From positions 1-64,000 of the forward strand of contig NZ_JACX01000008.1 of assembly GCF_000518085.1 (NCBI RefSeq): a stretch of 64,000 bases of DNA, read 5' to 3'. Below are positions 7,868 to 16,896 of this stretch, one piece after another. The position numbers and the translations under genes are program-made. The stretch is from Bartonella grahamii ATCC 700132. GTDB lineage: Bacteria > Pseudomonadota > Alphaproteobacteria > Rhizobiales > Rhizobiaceae. The notes below the pieces were generated by a model that was given only the letters and a program-made list of their open reading frames with translations, was not told the DNA's origin and ran no database searches. Position 1 is the stretch's first letter; each line of letters begins with the position of its first letter.

Positions 7868-9097
7868 ATGTTTTTAAACAGTCTTGATTTACCAGGACAA
7901 CCTGAGGATTCTCGCATTGTTGTTGCAATGTCGGGAGGGGTTGATTCATCGGTTGTTGCAGGTCTTTTGAAAAAGGAAGGGTATAATGTTATTGGCATTA
8001 CGTTGCAGCTTTATGATCACGGGGCAGCAACGCATCGGGTGGGGGCATGTTGTGCAGGACAAGATATTGAGGATGCTCGCCGCGTAGCAGAAACATTAGG
8101 AATACCGCATTATGTTCTTGATTATGAAAAGCGTTTTCGCGAAGCTGTTATTGACCCTTTTGCAGAAAGCTATGCTCATGGAGAGACACCAGTACCATGT
8201 ATTGCATGTAATCAAACGGTTAAGTTTGCTGATTTATTAGCAACAGCACGTGAATTGGGGGCAGATGCTTTGGCTACGGGACATTATATTCGTTCGCGTT
8301 CCCACGGAGCGCATCGAGCACTCTTTCGTCCTCTCGATAATGATCGTGATCAGAGTTATTTTCTCTTTGCAACGACACAAGAACAGATTGATTATTTGCG
8401 TTTTCCACTTGGTGACCTTCCAAAAGCCCGCGTTCGTGAAATGGCAGCAGAAATGGGATTTGTGGTTGCCAATAAGCATGATAGTCAGGATATTTGTTTT
8501 GTTCCACAAGGAAAATATTCAGATGTTATCGCAAAACTGCGCCCAGAAGCCGCTAATCCTGGCGTTATTGTCCATATTGATGGAAAGATTTTAGGTAAAC
8601 ATTCGGGAATTGTTAATTATACGGTTGGTCAACGTCGTGGTATTGGGGTGTCAACGGGTGAAGCGCTTTATGTAGTTTATCTCGATGTGGAAAATGCACG
8701 TGTTATTGTTGGACCGCGTGAAATGTTAGAAACGCATAAGCTTTTTTTACGTGATGTGAATTGGCTTGGTGATGAGTCGTTAGATAAATTTCCTTCTCAA
8801 GGTATTGAGGTAGCTGTAAAGGTGCGTTCAACGCGTCCTCCTCACCTTGCGCGCTTACATTATAAAGAAGGTATTTTTTCCGTTGATTTATTGGAATGTG
8901 AAAATGGTGTGGCACCAGGGCAAGCTTGCGTTCTTTATGATGGAAATGGTCATGAGGCGCGTATTCTTGGGGGAGGATTTGTAACACATTCAGAACGTGC
9001 GGCCGATACTGAAATGATGTTGAAGCGCGTTTTATGTAATCTCGAAACAAAAGATTCTGTTTCCTCTGAACTAAAACAACAGCTTCATAAAACATAG
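7868..9097 (+). CDS. mnmA: tRNA-specific 2-thiouridylase MnmA
   Basis: 409 residues. The PP-loop ATP motif AMSGGVDSS is near residue 20. The catalytic Cys of [11 protein letters not shown] is near residue 108, and the second Cys of [11 protein letters not shown] near 208. The C-terminal beta domain contains [10 protein letters not shown]. MnmA puts sulfur on U34 of tRNAs for Lys, Glu and Gln, taking it from the IscS relay. It is a single gene with a short leader and is followed by a long hairpin. Confidence 0.96.
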   Translation: MFLNSLDLPGQPEDSRIVVAMSGGVDSSVVAGLLKKEGYNVIGITLQLYDHGAATHRVGACCAGQDIEDARRVAETLGIPHYVLDYEKRFREAVIDPFAESYAHGETPVPCIACNQTVKFADLLATARELGADALATGHYIRSRSHGAHRALFRPLDNDRDQSYFLFATTQEQIDYLRFPLGDLPKARVREMAAEMGFVVANKHDSQDICFVPQGKYSDVIAKLRPEAANPGVIVHIDGKILGKHSGIVNYTVGQRRGIGVSTGEALYVVYLDVENARVIVGPREMLETHKLFLRDVNWLGDESLDKFPSQGIEVAVKVRSTRPPHLARLHYKEGIFSVDLLECENGVAPGQACVLYDGNGHEARILGGGFVTHSERAADTEMMLKRVLCNLETKDSVSSELKQQLHKT

Positions 9098-9236
9098 TCA
9101 ATTGATTTATAACGATAATTTTTAACCTTAAACTTGAATGAGAGACTTCCAGAAGGTTTTTTCATTGAGAGTTTGTTTTATGATTGGATCCATCAAAATT
9201 ATGTCTTTTGCACGTCATGAGCGGGGTTAGGGTGTG

Positions 9237-9284
9237 GAAAGCATTGATAAGAAAAATATAAAATGTTTTTTAATCAATGCTTTC
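9237..9284. terminator. Long inverted repeat between convergent genes
   Basis: Perfect 12-bp arms GAAAGCATTGAT / ATCAATGCTTTC with a 24-nt AT-rich loop, midway between mnmA and the methyltransferase, which converge here. There is no clear T tract on either strand, so a terminator role is only likely from position. Confidence 0.4.
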
Positions 9285-9369
9285 AAATGCTAGGGAACAG
9301 CAACATTATTGGGACTGATGGATAACATACAACATCGGATATGTTTTACAACTTAAAGTGTTATCATTT

Positions 9370-10179
9370 TTAGTGGTCAAAGTTGATAAAATGGGCAAGT
9401 GCAATACCTGAGGCTGTGGCAACATTAAGGCTGTCAAAACCGTTAGTCATGGGAATACGTAAAGTTTTTGATTGTTGTAGTATATGGGTCGGTAAGCCAT
9501 CGCCTTCTGTTCCAAAAATAAGTGCCATTCTTTTAGTTTTGTTGGCTTGCTTGAGAGTGTGTGAAGCAGAAGGGGAGAGTGCATAAAGATGAAAGTTTTT
9601 ATCCTTTAGAGCAGCTATAATGTCATTTATATCAGCGTTTTGCGTATAGGGTACTTTTAAAGCAGCGCCGGCAGAAACTCTTATTGATTTACGATAAAGT
9701 GGATCGCATGAGGTTTTGTCGACAATAATGCCATTACTGGCAAAGGCTGCTGCATTACGAAAAATTGATCCCATATTATCGTGATTCGAGATACCACATA
9801 AAACAAGAATCAAAGCTTTTTCTGGAAGATGTTGTAGAAAACTTTGTAAGGATGGCAGTGTTTTGCGTTTACCAATACCCAGAACACCACGATGAACATG
9901 GAAGCCGGTGATATTATCCATGACTTTTTGTGGAACACAATAAATGGGACATAGAGGCTGTGTTTTTTCTAAAAGCGGTAGAAGTCCAGAGAGACGGTTT
10001 GCTACGATGAGCAGTGAGATGGCAGAAAAATCTTTCGAGTGCAGTAAAGCGGACAATGTTACTTTGCCTTCAGCAATAAATTGATGTTGCCGTCCAACAA
10101 GATCTTTTTCACGGATATTATGATAGGCTTTTAGGCGTGGATCATCTGTTTTATTGATTGTTATGATATTCAAATGCAT
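9370..10179 (-). CDS. SpoU/TrmH-family RNA 2'-O-methyltransferase
   Basis: 269 residues. The SPOUT knot motifs are present: motif 1 GISNHDNMGSIFRNAAAF, motif 2 LIFGTEGDGL, motif 3 IPMTNGFDSLNVATASGIAL. The N-terminal FIAEGKVTL region matches the RNA-binding substrate domain of RlmB/TsnR-type enzymes. It methylates a ribose 2'-OH in rRNA or tRNA using SAM. The exact target cannot be told from sequence. It stands alone, convergent with mnmA. Confidence 0.88.
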   Translation of the reverse strand: MHLNIITINKTDDPRLKAYHNIREKDLVGRQHQFIAEGKVTLSALLHSKDFSAISLLIVANRLSGLLPLLEKTQPLCPIYCVPQKVMDNITGFHVHRGVLGIGKRKTLPSLQSFLQHLPEKALILVLCGISNHDNMGSIFRNAAAFASNGIIVDKTSCDPLYRKSIRVSAGAALKVPYTQNADINDIIAALKDKNFHLYALSPSASHTLKQANKTKRMALIFGTEGDGLPTHILQQSKTLRIPMTNGFDSLNVATASGIALAHFINFDH

Positions 10180-10287
10180 GCGAGATTTTTAGTGCTTTTT
10201 TCTTATGATTTCCAGATGTTAGAATTTATTTTATTTAAAAAAAAGAGATAAAAAAACATTATTTTAAAACTTATGGTAGAATTTATG

Positions 10288-10314
10288 TTGACAATATACA
10301 ACCATAGGTATAAT
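10288..10314 (+). promoter_or_regulatory. Consensus sigma-70 promoter for small RNA
   Basis: Perfect -35 TTGACA (10288-10293) and perfect -10 TATAAT (10309-10314) with a 15-bp spacer, two bases short of the ideal 17. The predicted start of transcription is near 10321. No coding gene begins downstream for 600 bp, but a structured, terminator-ended segment does. Confidence 0.65.
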
Positions 10315-10320
10315 ATAAAA

Positions 10321-10453
10321 ATACTGGTACGGAATCATATATTTTTCTCGTATCGGGTGCAGTGTCTTGGGTCCCCGCTATTTCCCAAGTTCTGTATGCC
10401 CTTAATTTCTAAGGGAAAAGAATCTGGGTCCCCAATGCCCAGATTCTTTTTTT
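10321..10453 (+). ncRNA. Candidate small RNA, three stem-loops with C-rich loops
   Basis: About 132 nt from the promoter above to a T7 tract. Hairpin 1: CTTGGG / CCCAAG (10366-10389) with a loop starting TCCCC. Hairpin 2: CCCTTA / TAAGGG (10399-10415). Hairpin 3: an 11-bp stem AAGAATCTGGG / CCCAGATTCTT (10418-10448), also with a loop starting TCCCC, running into Ts as a rho-independent terminator. The GGGTCCCC module is thus used twice. C-rich loops can pair with purine-rich ribosome-binding sites, so a trans-acting regulator is plausible. No known family was recognised. Confidence 0.65.
10418..10453 (+). terminator. Rho-independent terminator of the small RNA
   Basis: An 11-bp perfect stem AAGAATCTGGG / CCCAGATTCTT with a 9-nt loop, followed by a T7 run. 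It is the 3' end of the RNA candidate. Confidence 0.85.
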
Positions 10454-10940
10454 GAGGGTATCACTGTTCTTCTTTTTTATATCTCAATTTTTTAGTAAAT
10501 CATATTTTAAAATGCGGTTGACCTGTAAGGTTACAGTAGAGTGCTAAGATATTTTTCTAAGGTGCAAAGATGGCTTATAGATGGGTTATAATGCGCATCA
10601 TAAGACTGAAAAATAATGCATGATCTTGATACATTTGAGCAAAAAAGTTTTTCATTTATGAGATGTGAGATGGCTTTAAGTTATTCAGAAAACGATTAAT
10701 AATGAAGGTGATGTGTTTGATTGCTCTTGGGAAAGCTCTTTGTTTATTCTGTTCCTCTCTTCTTCCTTTATTGATTCTATTCGTGTAACTGAGCAGTTTT
10801 TACGATAATAATGTGAGCTGAAGCGTTTATTGTATGCTGAAGCTTCTGTAATATTGAGGAAATATTGTCGATATGCCAAAAGTATAATTATATGGTTGAA
10901 AATATTAATCCCTTATTTCGTGAAGAAAAGGATGAGGTTC
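10454..10940. other. Spacer without a gene
   Basis: AT-rich, between the small RNA and the cation-efflux gene. No coding frame with a credible start, no RNA fold and no repeat was recognised. Confidence 0.5.
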
Positions 10941-11849
10941 ATGGATGTAAAAATCAATATACAAAGCTTAACTTTATACTCTATTTTTATTGCGTGTATT
11001 GTTTTTGCTTTGAAATATTGGGCATATCACATCACAGGTTCGGTTGCACTTTATTCTGATGCATTGGAATCAATAGTTAATATTCTTGCGTCATTGGCAG
11101 CATGGTGGGCTGTTAAAGTGAGTATGAAGCCAGCGGATCAGGATCATCCCTTTGGGCATCATAAAGCAGAATATTTTTCCGCAATTCTTGAAGGGATACT
11201 CATTATTATTGCGGCAATTGTTATTTTAAGAGAAGCATGGATAGCTCTTTCTACCGTTCAATTATTGCAGAAGCCTGGAATATGGCTTGTTATTCATCTT
11301 ATTGCAACTGTTATAAATTGTATGTGGGGAATGGTCCTTATTTGGCAGGGAAAACATCATCGCTCACCGGCTCTTAAAGCTGATGGAGTCCATTTTATAA
11401 CAGATGTTTTTACTTCGCTTGCAATTTTAATTGGTCTGATTGCTGGTTTTGTAGGAGGATGGGGAGTTTTAGATCCAATTTTAGCGATAATCGTTGCCGT
11501 TAATATTCTCTTGCAGGGATGGAAGGTGATTAGAAATGCTGTTCAGGGGTTAATGGATGTCGGCGTTGAATTGAATGAAAGCATGCGGATTCGGGAGCTG
11601 ATTTCTGCAAATGCATCTGGTGCGCTTGAGGTTCATGATTTACGAACGCGTGTTGCTGGGAGGGTTACTTTTATAGAGTTTCATTTGGTTGTGCCTGCTG
11701 TAATGCAGGTAGGAGAAGCACATAAAATTTGTGATAAAATCGAAGGTGTTCTTCAAAAAGAATTTGATAATGTGCGTATTTCTATTCATGTCGAGCCTGA
11801 AGATGAGGCAAAATTGCCTCCCGGTACAACGGTGGTACCTTTTATATAA
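10941..11849 (+). CDS. Cation diffusion facilitator (CDF) family transporter
   Basis: 302 residues with about six membrane segments and a soluble C-terminal domain. The metal site in TM2 reads SDALESIVN, the HPFGHHKAEYF loop follows TM2, and the TM5 site reads ADGVHFITDV (HxxxD). The C-terminal part ending FDNVRISIHVEPED is the ferredoxin-like cytoplasmic domain. Such proteins export Zn, Fe or Mn in exchange for protons. The start at 10941 is favoured because AAAAGG lies 10 bases before it; other in-frame ATGs lie upstream (10830, 10932). Confidence 0.9.
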   Translation: MDVKINIQSLTLYSIFIACIVFALKYWAYHITGSVALYSDALESIVNILASLAAWWAVKVSMKPADQDHPFGHHKAEYFSAILEGILIIIAAIVILREAWIALSTVQLLQKPGIWLVIHLIATVINCMWGMVLIWQGKHHRSPALKADGVHFITDVFTSLAILIGLIAGFVGGWGVLDPILAIIVAVNILLQGWKVIRNAVQGLMDVGVELNESMRIRELISANASGALEVHDLRTRVAGRVTFIEFHLVVPAVMQVGEAHKICDKIEGVLQKEFDNVRISIHVEPEDEAKLPPGTTVVPFI

Positions 11850-12789
11850 AAAGATTTTTTTTCAAATTTCCTGTCATGTTATGGAGATTGTTTTTTATGA
11901 TGGGGCGATTCATACCTCTCGAAAATACAATGAATCTCTTTCGTTGATTTAATTTTTGCATCAATCAATTATAAAAGGTTAAACAGAGTATTTAAGGCAA
12001 GATTTATTCTATTTCGTTAAAATACTGTCATTTAAGGTGGGGGGAGATAAGGCATATAAAATTTGATCTATTAAGTGTTTTTAGAGTGTGGAGTAAATAT
12101 TCAAAATAGGGCTTGCCGATGTATTCTTGTGTAAGTGAATCTCATGAAATGGTTAGCCGCTTAAATTCACTTAAGAGAACGGATTGTTTACAGACTGTTG
12201 GGAGTAGATGTTTCGTTTCTTAGGGCAAAGAAGAATGAAGCTTTCGTAATAAGTTTAATGAGATTTAATTATAAATTTTATATATTATAAATTTTATATA
12301 AAAGTTATGAATAGAATTTTAAAGTTTGTGATCATAGATCAATCATTATTGTTGCTAATAAATGTGTTATTCTATCGATAAAATGTGTTCTGTTTTAAGT
12401 GTTCTTTATTGCATGAAGGATAGGGGACTCATTAAAGAATGAAAAAACAAAAAATAATGCTCATATCTCTACTCTTTAAAGGATATTATTGTCGTTGCTT
12501 TAGAAAATCGCAAAGCTGGACTAAAGAATGATGCTAAAGATAGATACTGGTTTTTAATTGATGCCTTCATATTTTGATTTCAATCTAGCATCAAAAATTT
12601 TACAATGACGCGTACAGTACTGGTGCATCCTAATCATAAATATGCTGCTATATCAGAGCTATTTTAATGTATAGACAACAAGAAAAAGCAAAGACTTTAT
12701 GAGGAAAATAATGCTATAAAGTCAAAAATTTATACACAATAAATTAGAGAGATAGATCGAATTTTTATAAAATACTTTATGAGACAACA
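11850..12789. other. Non-coding, decayed spacer
   Basis: About 0.9 kb, very AT-rich. A short open stretch near 12470-12560 reads DIIVVALENRKAGLKN and looks like gene debris, but stops follow at once and no family was recognised. No RNA gene was seen. Confidence 0.5.
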
Positions 12790-12960
12790 ACCAAACATAT
12801 CTGGCTTTACTTTTACTTATTTTTACAAACGTTCGTTTATGTCTTTTGCGTTATATTCGTAAAGATCAGATTAGCGGTTATCTATAGATAACTCTTGGTT
12901 GAGAATATGAAAGGAAAGCGTGATACTATAGTAGAATTTTGCCTGTCTTTATCGTTTAAC
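12790..12960 (+). pseudogene. Relic of a tyrosine-recombinase (integrase) gene
   Basis: With frame jumps this reads VRLCLLRYIRKDQI, then LWITLG-like and ERK residues. It resembles the segment after the catalytic Arg in P4-type integrases (R-x-x-E-L-R, then ...LW.IPGE.MKGKR). The same DNA recurs at about 44800-44985 with roughly 70 percent identity by eye. It is too short and broken to be functional. Confidence 0.4.
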
Positions 12961-13097
12961 CAGTAAAAGTGATCACAAATCTGTGATTTCGTCACAAGTG
13001 ATTTTATCATACCTATAAACGAAGTTAGATGTTTACCTGAATAACTACAGTATATATTTTAAGAATAGAGAAGATATTTCATATCACTATGATGTTA

Positions 13098-13934
13098 TTA
13101 AAGAGCTCTTAAAACAATGATTCCTGGTGTTTTTGCAACATAATCCATAAAAGGAGAATCAACGACTTTTTCGTTTGCTTTTCGTGAAGAAGCATTTCTT
13201 AACATTGGACCTTTATCTGTCATGATAAAGAAGCCCACGTGTGTTACATCCAATCCAGCAAGTTTTGTATAAATACCAATAAAATCACCAGACTGTAAAC
13301 GACCTATAACCTCCTCATTAATAAAGTTGCTTGGAATATATGTTATCGTGCGTTTCACAACTGGCAACCCAGGTAGATAGCTTCCACCATCAGCTTTTTT
13401 GTTGAGATATTTTTCTATTTTTACCGCATGGGGACTTATTTCAGCGGTAATATCAGTGGCGAGTTTATATTCTCTATAAGCCCAGTCTGTAAAAAAATGT
13501 TTGCGATTTAAAAAATGAACATTACCTTTAATATAACGCGTTTTTATGACGTTATTTATGAATTCTGTTTGGGATGTTGATTTGCGCAATGCTTCAACAT
13601 AATCCAGATAAGTGAAGCAATCTAAGCCTCTAAAATCAATAATCAGTTTTTCTGGTGTATTTTCTGAGCCATGTAACATATTTGCTTGGTAAGGTGTCCC
13701 TAAAAAAGCTTCAGAAAGAAAGTCAATTACTGCCCCTTTTTCCTGATAATTTGTTTCTGAACGTTTTTTGAGAAGAGCATTTAATTTATTTAGAGTATAG
13801 GGATCTAGGTTTACGTTGGTTGTTTGTTGTGTTTCTATTTTGTTTCCTAAAATACTCTCTTGTGAATCAGAATCCTGAACATCACATCCTGTTACCAATA
13901 TTAAAATGAGAACTAATAGGGATATTTTTCGCAT
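13098..13934 (-). CDS. DUF1460-family lipoprotein, amidase-like
   Basis: 278 residues. A lipoprotein signal MRKISLLVLILILVTGC with lipobox VTGC is at the N terminus. DUF1460 marks are FRGLDCFTYLDYVEAL (the Cys is the predicted nucleophile of this NlpC/P60-like fold), GDFIGIYT, VTHVGFFI with the predicted His, and LRNASS. The family is described as N-acetylmuramoyl-L-alanine amidase-like, acting on peptidoglycan fragments in the periplasm. The start could also be 13946, four codons earlier. A Fur-box-like sequence lies 68 bp upstream. Confidence 0.78.
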   Translation of the reverse strand: MRKISLLVLILILVTGCDVQDSDSQESILGNKIETQQTTNVNLDPYTLNKLNALLKKRSETNYQEKGAVIDFLSEAFLGTPYQANMLHGSENTPEKLIIDFRGLDCFTYLDYVEALRKSTSQTEFINNVIKTRYIKGNVHFLNRKHFFTDWAYREYKLATDITAEISPHAVKIEKYLNKKADGGSYLPGLPVVKRTITYIPSNFINEEVIGRLQSGDFIGIYTKLAGLDVTHVGFFIMTDKGPMLRNASSRKANEKVVDSPFMDYVAKTPGIIVLRAL

Positions 13935-13946
13935 TCTATACACCAT

Positions 13947-14681
13947 TTTTGCATTAACAATTCATGACTAACTATTTCTAAAAGTGCTATTTTTAAATGC
14001 GTATCATGATTATCATTAGATTTAACGGTAGCATATAATCATTAAGAGCATCAATGAATATAAAGATATAATCATGGTTTTTAAGGTTACACAAATTGCA
14101 AGCAATATGAATAGTTTCTAAGATTATAGAATCAAAGAATATTTCTCTATAATATACTTATTTTTTAAATAAAATGATTGTCAGATAAATACTTTTAAAA
14201 ATATGATGAGCTTTTTATGTTGTTAAGCTGTTCGGGTGATGCTGCTTTAACCTTATAGCACATTCTGAGGGTGAGAAAAATTTTTAAGAGCTTATCATTA
14301 TAAAAGATTTCAATTGCTAGAGGATATCTAACGTATCAAATGGAATTGAGATTCCTGAAAACGGTGGTATGAAAAGAGGAAATGATGTCTGATAAAATCC
14401 ATCATAATGTCTCTAAAACTATTGGAAATACTCTGTGTTTCATGAAATTTTGTTTATGAGTTGGTCGCACAAATATTTTATTCGTATAATGCAAAAAAAT
14501 ATTTTTATGCTTTGACAATGATATATCAATTAAAGATATACTAATTAAAATGTAATTTTATATTTTTATCTTGACTCTTACTTAAATTTTTACTTTGTTA
14601 TTATTTTATATGTGACAAGTATATGGTATAGAATACTTTTAAAAGGAAAAGGGAGTAAAAAGATAGCGGGGGAGTAATTGT
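13947..14681. other. Spacer between divergent genes
   Basis: 0.7 kb, AT-rich, between the lipoprotein gene and the MFS gene. Apart from the Fur-like box at 14002-14020, nothing recognisable was found. Confidence 0.5.
14002..14020. promoter_or_regulatory. Fur-box-like 19-mer
   Basis: TATCATGATTATCATTAGA matches the palindromic Fur consensus GATAATGATTATCATTATC at 15 of 19 positions, with an unbroken core ATGATTATCATTA. It lies upstream of the DUF1460 lipoprotein gene. In Rhizobiales metal control is shared by Fur/Mur, Irr and RirA, so which protein might bind is unknown. Confidence 0.4.
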
Positions 14682-14756
14682 ATGCGTAAAATAGTGTGTA
14701 TGTTATGCAAGACCAAATGCTCAATCCGAATTTTGTTCAGCGTGGGCTCGTTTTAG
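14682..14756 (+). CDS. Possible leader peptide for the MFS gene
   Basis: A 24-codon frame starting ATG 14682, 8 bases after a strong SD (GGGGGAG). It encodes MRKIVCMLCKTKCSIRILF and a few more residues, stopping at TAG 14754-14756. It overlaps the start of the efflux gene in another frame. The efflux gene itself has no clear SD, so its translation may be coupled to this leader. It could equally be chance. Confidence 0.3.
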   Translation: MRKIVCMLCKTKCSIRILFSVGSF

Positions 14757-15925
14757 TGTTCATCACTTTATTGTTAGATATTCTTGGCATTGCGATTATT
14801 TGTCCTGTTTTGCCTGAATATTTTTCTCAATTAACTGGAAAAGATGTCAGTACATCTTTTGTAGAAAGAGGAAAATTACTTGCAGCTTATTCAGTGATGC
14901 AGTTTTTGTTTGCTCCTGTTATTGGCAATCTTTCTGATCGTTATGGTCGTCGTCCTATTTTGCTTCTCTCTATTATCTGCTTTGCTCTTGATAACCTCAT
15001 ATGTGCTATAGCATGGAGTTATTCTATGTTATTTATCGGGCGTCTTTTGTCAGGGATGAGTGGTGCTAGTTTTGCAACTTGTACAGCTTATCTTGCGGAT
15101 ATATCCGATGATAAAACCCGTACACGCAATTTTGGTCTGTTAGGCGTTGCATCCGCATTGGGGTTTATTTTAGGATCGTTTATTGGTGGTTTTTTAGGTC
15201 AGTTTGGTCCGCGTATTCCGTTTTATTTTGCTGCTGGTTTTTCACTCATTAATTTTATTTTTTCTTGGCTTATGCTTCCAGAAACTCTTTCTCTATGGAA
15301 TAGGCGCTTTTTTGATATTAAGCGGGCAAATCCCTTAGGTGCTTTTTGGCACCTGAAACAATATCCGATGGTTCTTTGGGTGTTATTGGTCTTTTTTCTT
15401 TATTGGTTTGCGGAATCTGTATGGTTAAGCATTTGGTCTTTCATTGCAAAAGAACGCTATGATTGGAGTTCTTTTTCTATTGGGCTCTCCTATAGTGTTT
15501 TTGGGATAGGCCAATTTATTGTAGTTGCTCTCATTTTGCCTTATTTTTCTAAACGATGGAGTGATTGGCATATTGTTATAGTGGGGCTTTTGTTTGCCTC
15601 CGTTGCTATGCTAGGCTATACATTCGCAACGCAGGGGTGGATGGTTTATATGGTTTGTGCGTGTACAATGCTTGAATATCTTGTTCATGCACCTATACGT
15701 GCTATTGCTTCAGCGCAGGTACCAACAAATGTACAAGGAGAACTGCAAGGAGCGATGACATCTGTTATTTCGTTAAGTTTAATATTTGGTTCTGTTTTTT
15801 ATGTGTTTCTTTTTGAATGTTTTACAGATAAAAATGCACAGTTTTATTTTTCTGGTGCTCCTTTTGTTGGAGGCTTTTTTCTTCTTGTCGTTGCGACAGT
15901 TATTTTTGTCTTGCGGGTACGTTAA
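14705..15925 (+). CDS. MFS drug-efflux transporter, TetA(TCR)-like
   Basis: About 406 residues with 12 predicted membrane segments. The MFS loop 2-3 signature GNLSDRYGRRPIL is near residue 75. RLLSGMSGASFATCTAYLADI near residue 110 matches the TetA/TCR branch. These are proton antiporters for tetracycline-like or other drugs. Starts at GTG 14696, ATG 14705 and ATG 14717 are all possible and none has a good SD. Resistance cannot be assumed, since chromosomal TCR-like proteins often transport something else. Confidence 0.85.
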   Translation: MQDQMLNPNFVQRGLVLVFITLLLDILGIAIICPVLPEYFSQLTGKDVSTSFVERGKLLAAYSVMQFLFAPVIGNLSDRYGRRPILLLSIICFALDNLICAIAWSYSMLFIGRLLSGMSGASFATCTAYLADISDDKTRTRNFGLLGVASALGFILGSFIGGFLGQFGPRIPFYFAAGFSLINFIFSWLMLPETLSLWNRRFFDIKRANPLGAFWHLKQYPMVLWVLLVFFLYWFAESVWLSIWSFIAKERYDWSSFSIGLSYSVFGIGQFIVVALILPYFSKRWSDWHIVIVGLLFASVAMLGYTFATQGWMVYMVCACTMLEYLVHAPIRAIASAQVPTNVQGELQGAMTSVISLSLIFGSVFYVFLFECFTDKNAQFYFSGAPFVGGFFLLVVATVIFVLRVR

Positions 15926-16896
15926 TTTGTTGAGGAGAGCTGGTACGTACTATTTTGCTAAAGAATGCACAAGATAAACAAAATGCATCATTTTATAGGT
16001 AAAAAGTTTTTTGTGATATTGTTTGTATAGTAGAGTCCGTATTTTTTCTGTTGCTTGCAAATTAATATTCAGTGCTAATGCAGCAGCATATTGAAAACAA
16101 AGATTAAAATGTATCTGCGTTAGATGTATTAGTACTGTGCAAACAATTCCAAATTTTATATGGCAAGTTGGAAGTAAAATATTGCGTATATTTGTTTGCA
16201 TCACCTCTGGAATCAAAAAAACTCATTTTGGAAGAATATAAAGTTGTAAAATTGAAAAACCGTTTCCTGTTTTGCCATCACTTTTTTATTCGGCTTTACA
16301 GCTTTCAAAACCATCTACGGTAATATCTTTTTAAAAGTAGAGATTTGTTGCATGGTCTCACACTTTAGTTTTTTTATTCTTTAATAGGAATTATGCTTCT
16401 CATGCAAAATAGAATGCTTAAAATTGTATTGTGAATCTAATACTTATTTGAAGGAATAGCTTTCAATGTGTTTGCGCTAATTTCATGATAGTGCCAATAA
16501 AGAATATAAGGTAAAAGTCACTGTCAATGGTATAAGATCTGCTGTACACTACTTGCTTTACGTATATAAAAGATGCAGCACCAAACATTCACTTTGCTAG
16601 TTTCTAATGTTCCGATAGCTCTGAGCTCTTGGTACGGTTAGGTGCTTTACTCTTTTTAAAAATGTTTTTTATCGACACACTTATCTTGCTTAGGGGGAAG
16701 CCAATGATTTTGATGAATACAATTCTAAGAGGAGAGGTCATGAGAAAAATTCAAGTTATTCAGTGCTCTCATCTTAGTTGCAAAATGATAAATAATAACA
16801 CTTATTCAATAAGTTGTAGGTATACAAATAATATAGTTGTGTATGGGAAGATGATATAATTTAAAGGAGAGAAGCTAGAAAGTGAGATATTTTATT
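15926..16896. other. Spacer without a convincing gene
   Basis: Nearly 1 kb, AT-rich, downstream of both the MFS gene and carA, which converge on it. A 39-codon frame at 16740 has a good SD (AGGAGAGG) but no recognisable product. No terminator or RNA was seen. Confidence 0.5.

Noticed and set aside
10273-10455. 60-codon frame across the small-RNA segment
   Set aside because: It spans the promoter -35/-10 and all three hairpins; the RNA reading explains the sequence better.
15950-16216. 88-codon minus-strand frame after the MFS gene
   Set aside because: No recognisable domain, weak start, and it lies in a spacer between convergent genes.
16740-16859. 39-codon frame with good SD (MRKIQVIQC start)
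   Set aside because: No family, AT-rich composition like spacer DNA, and no supporting neighbour. It may be real but cannot be supported.
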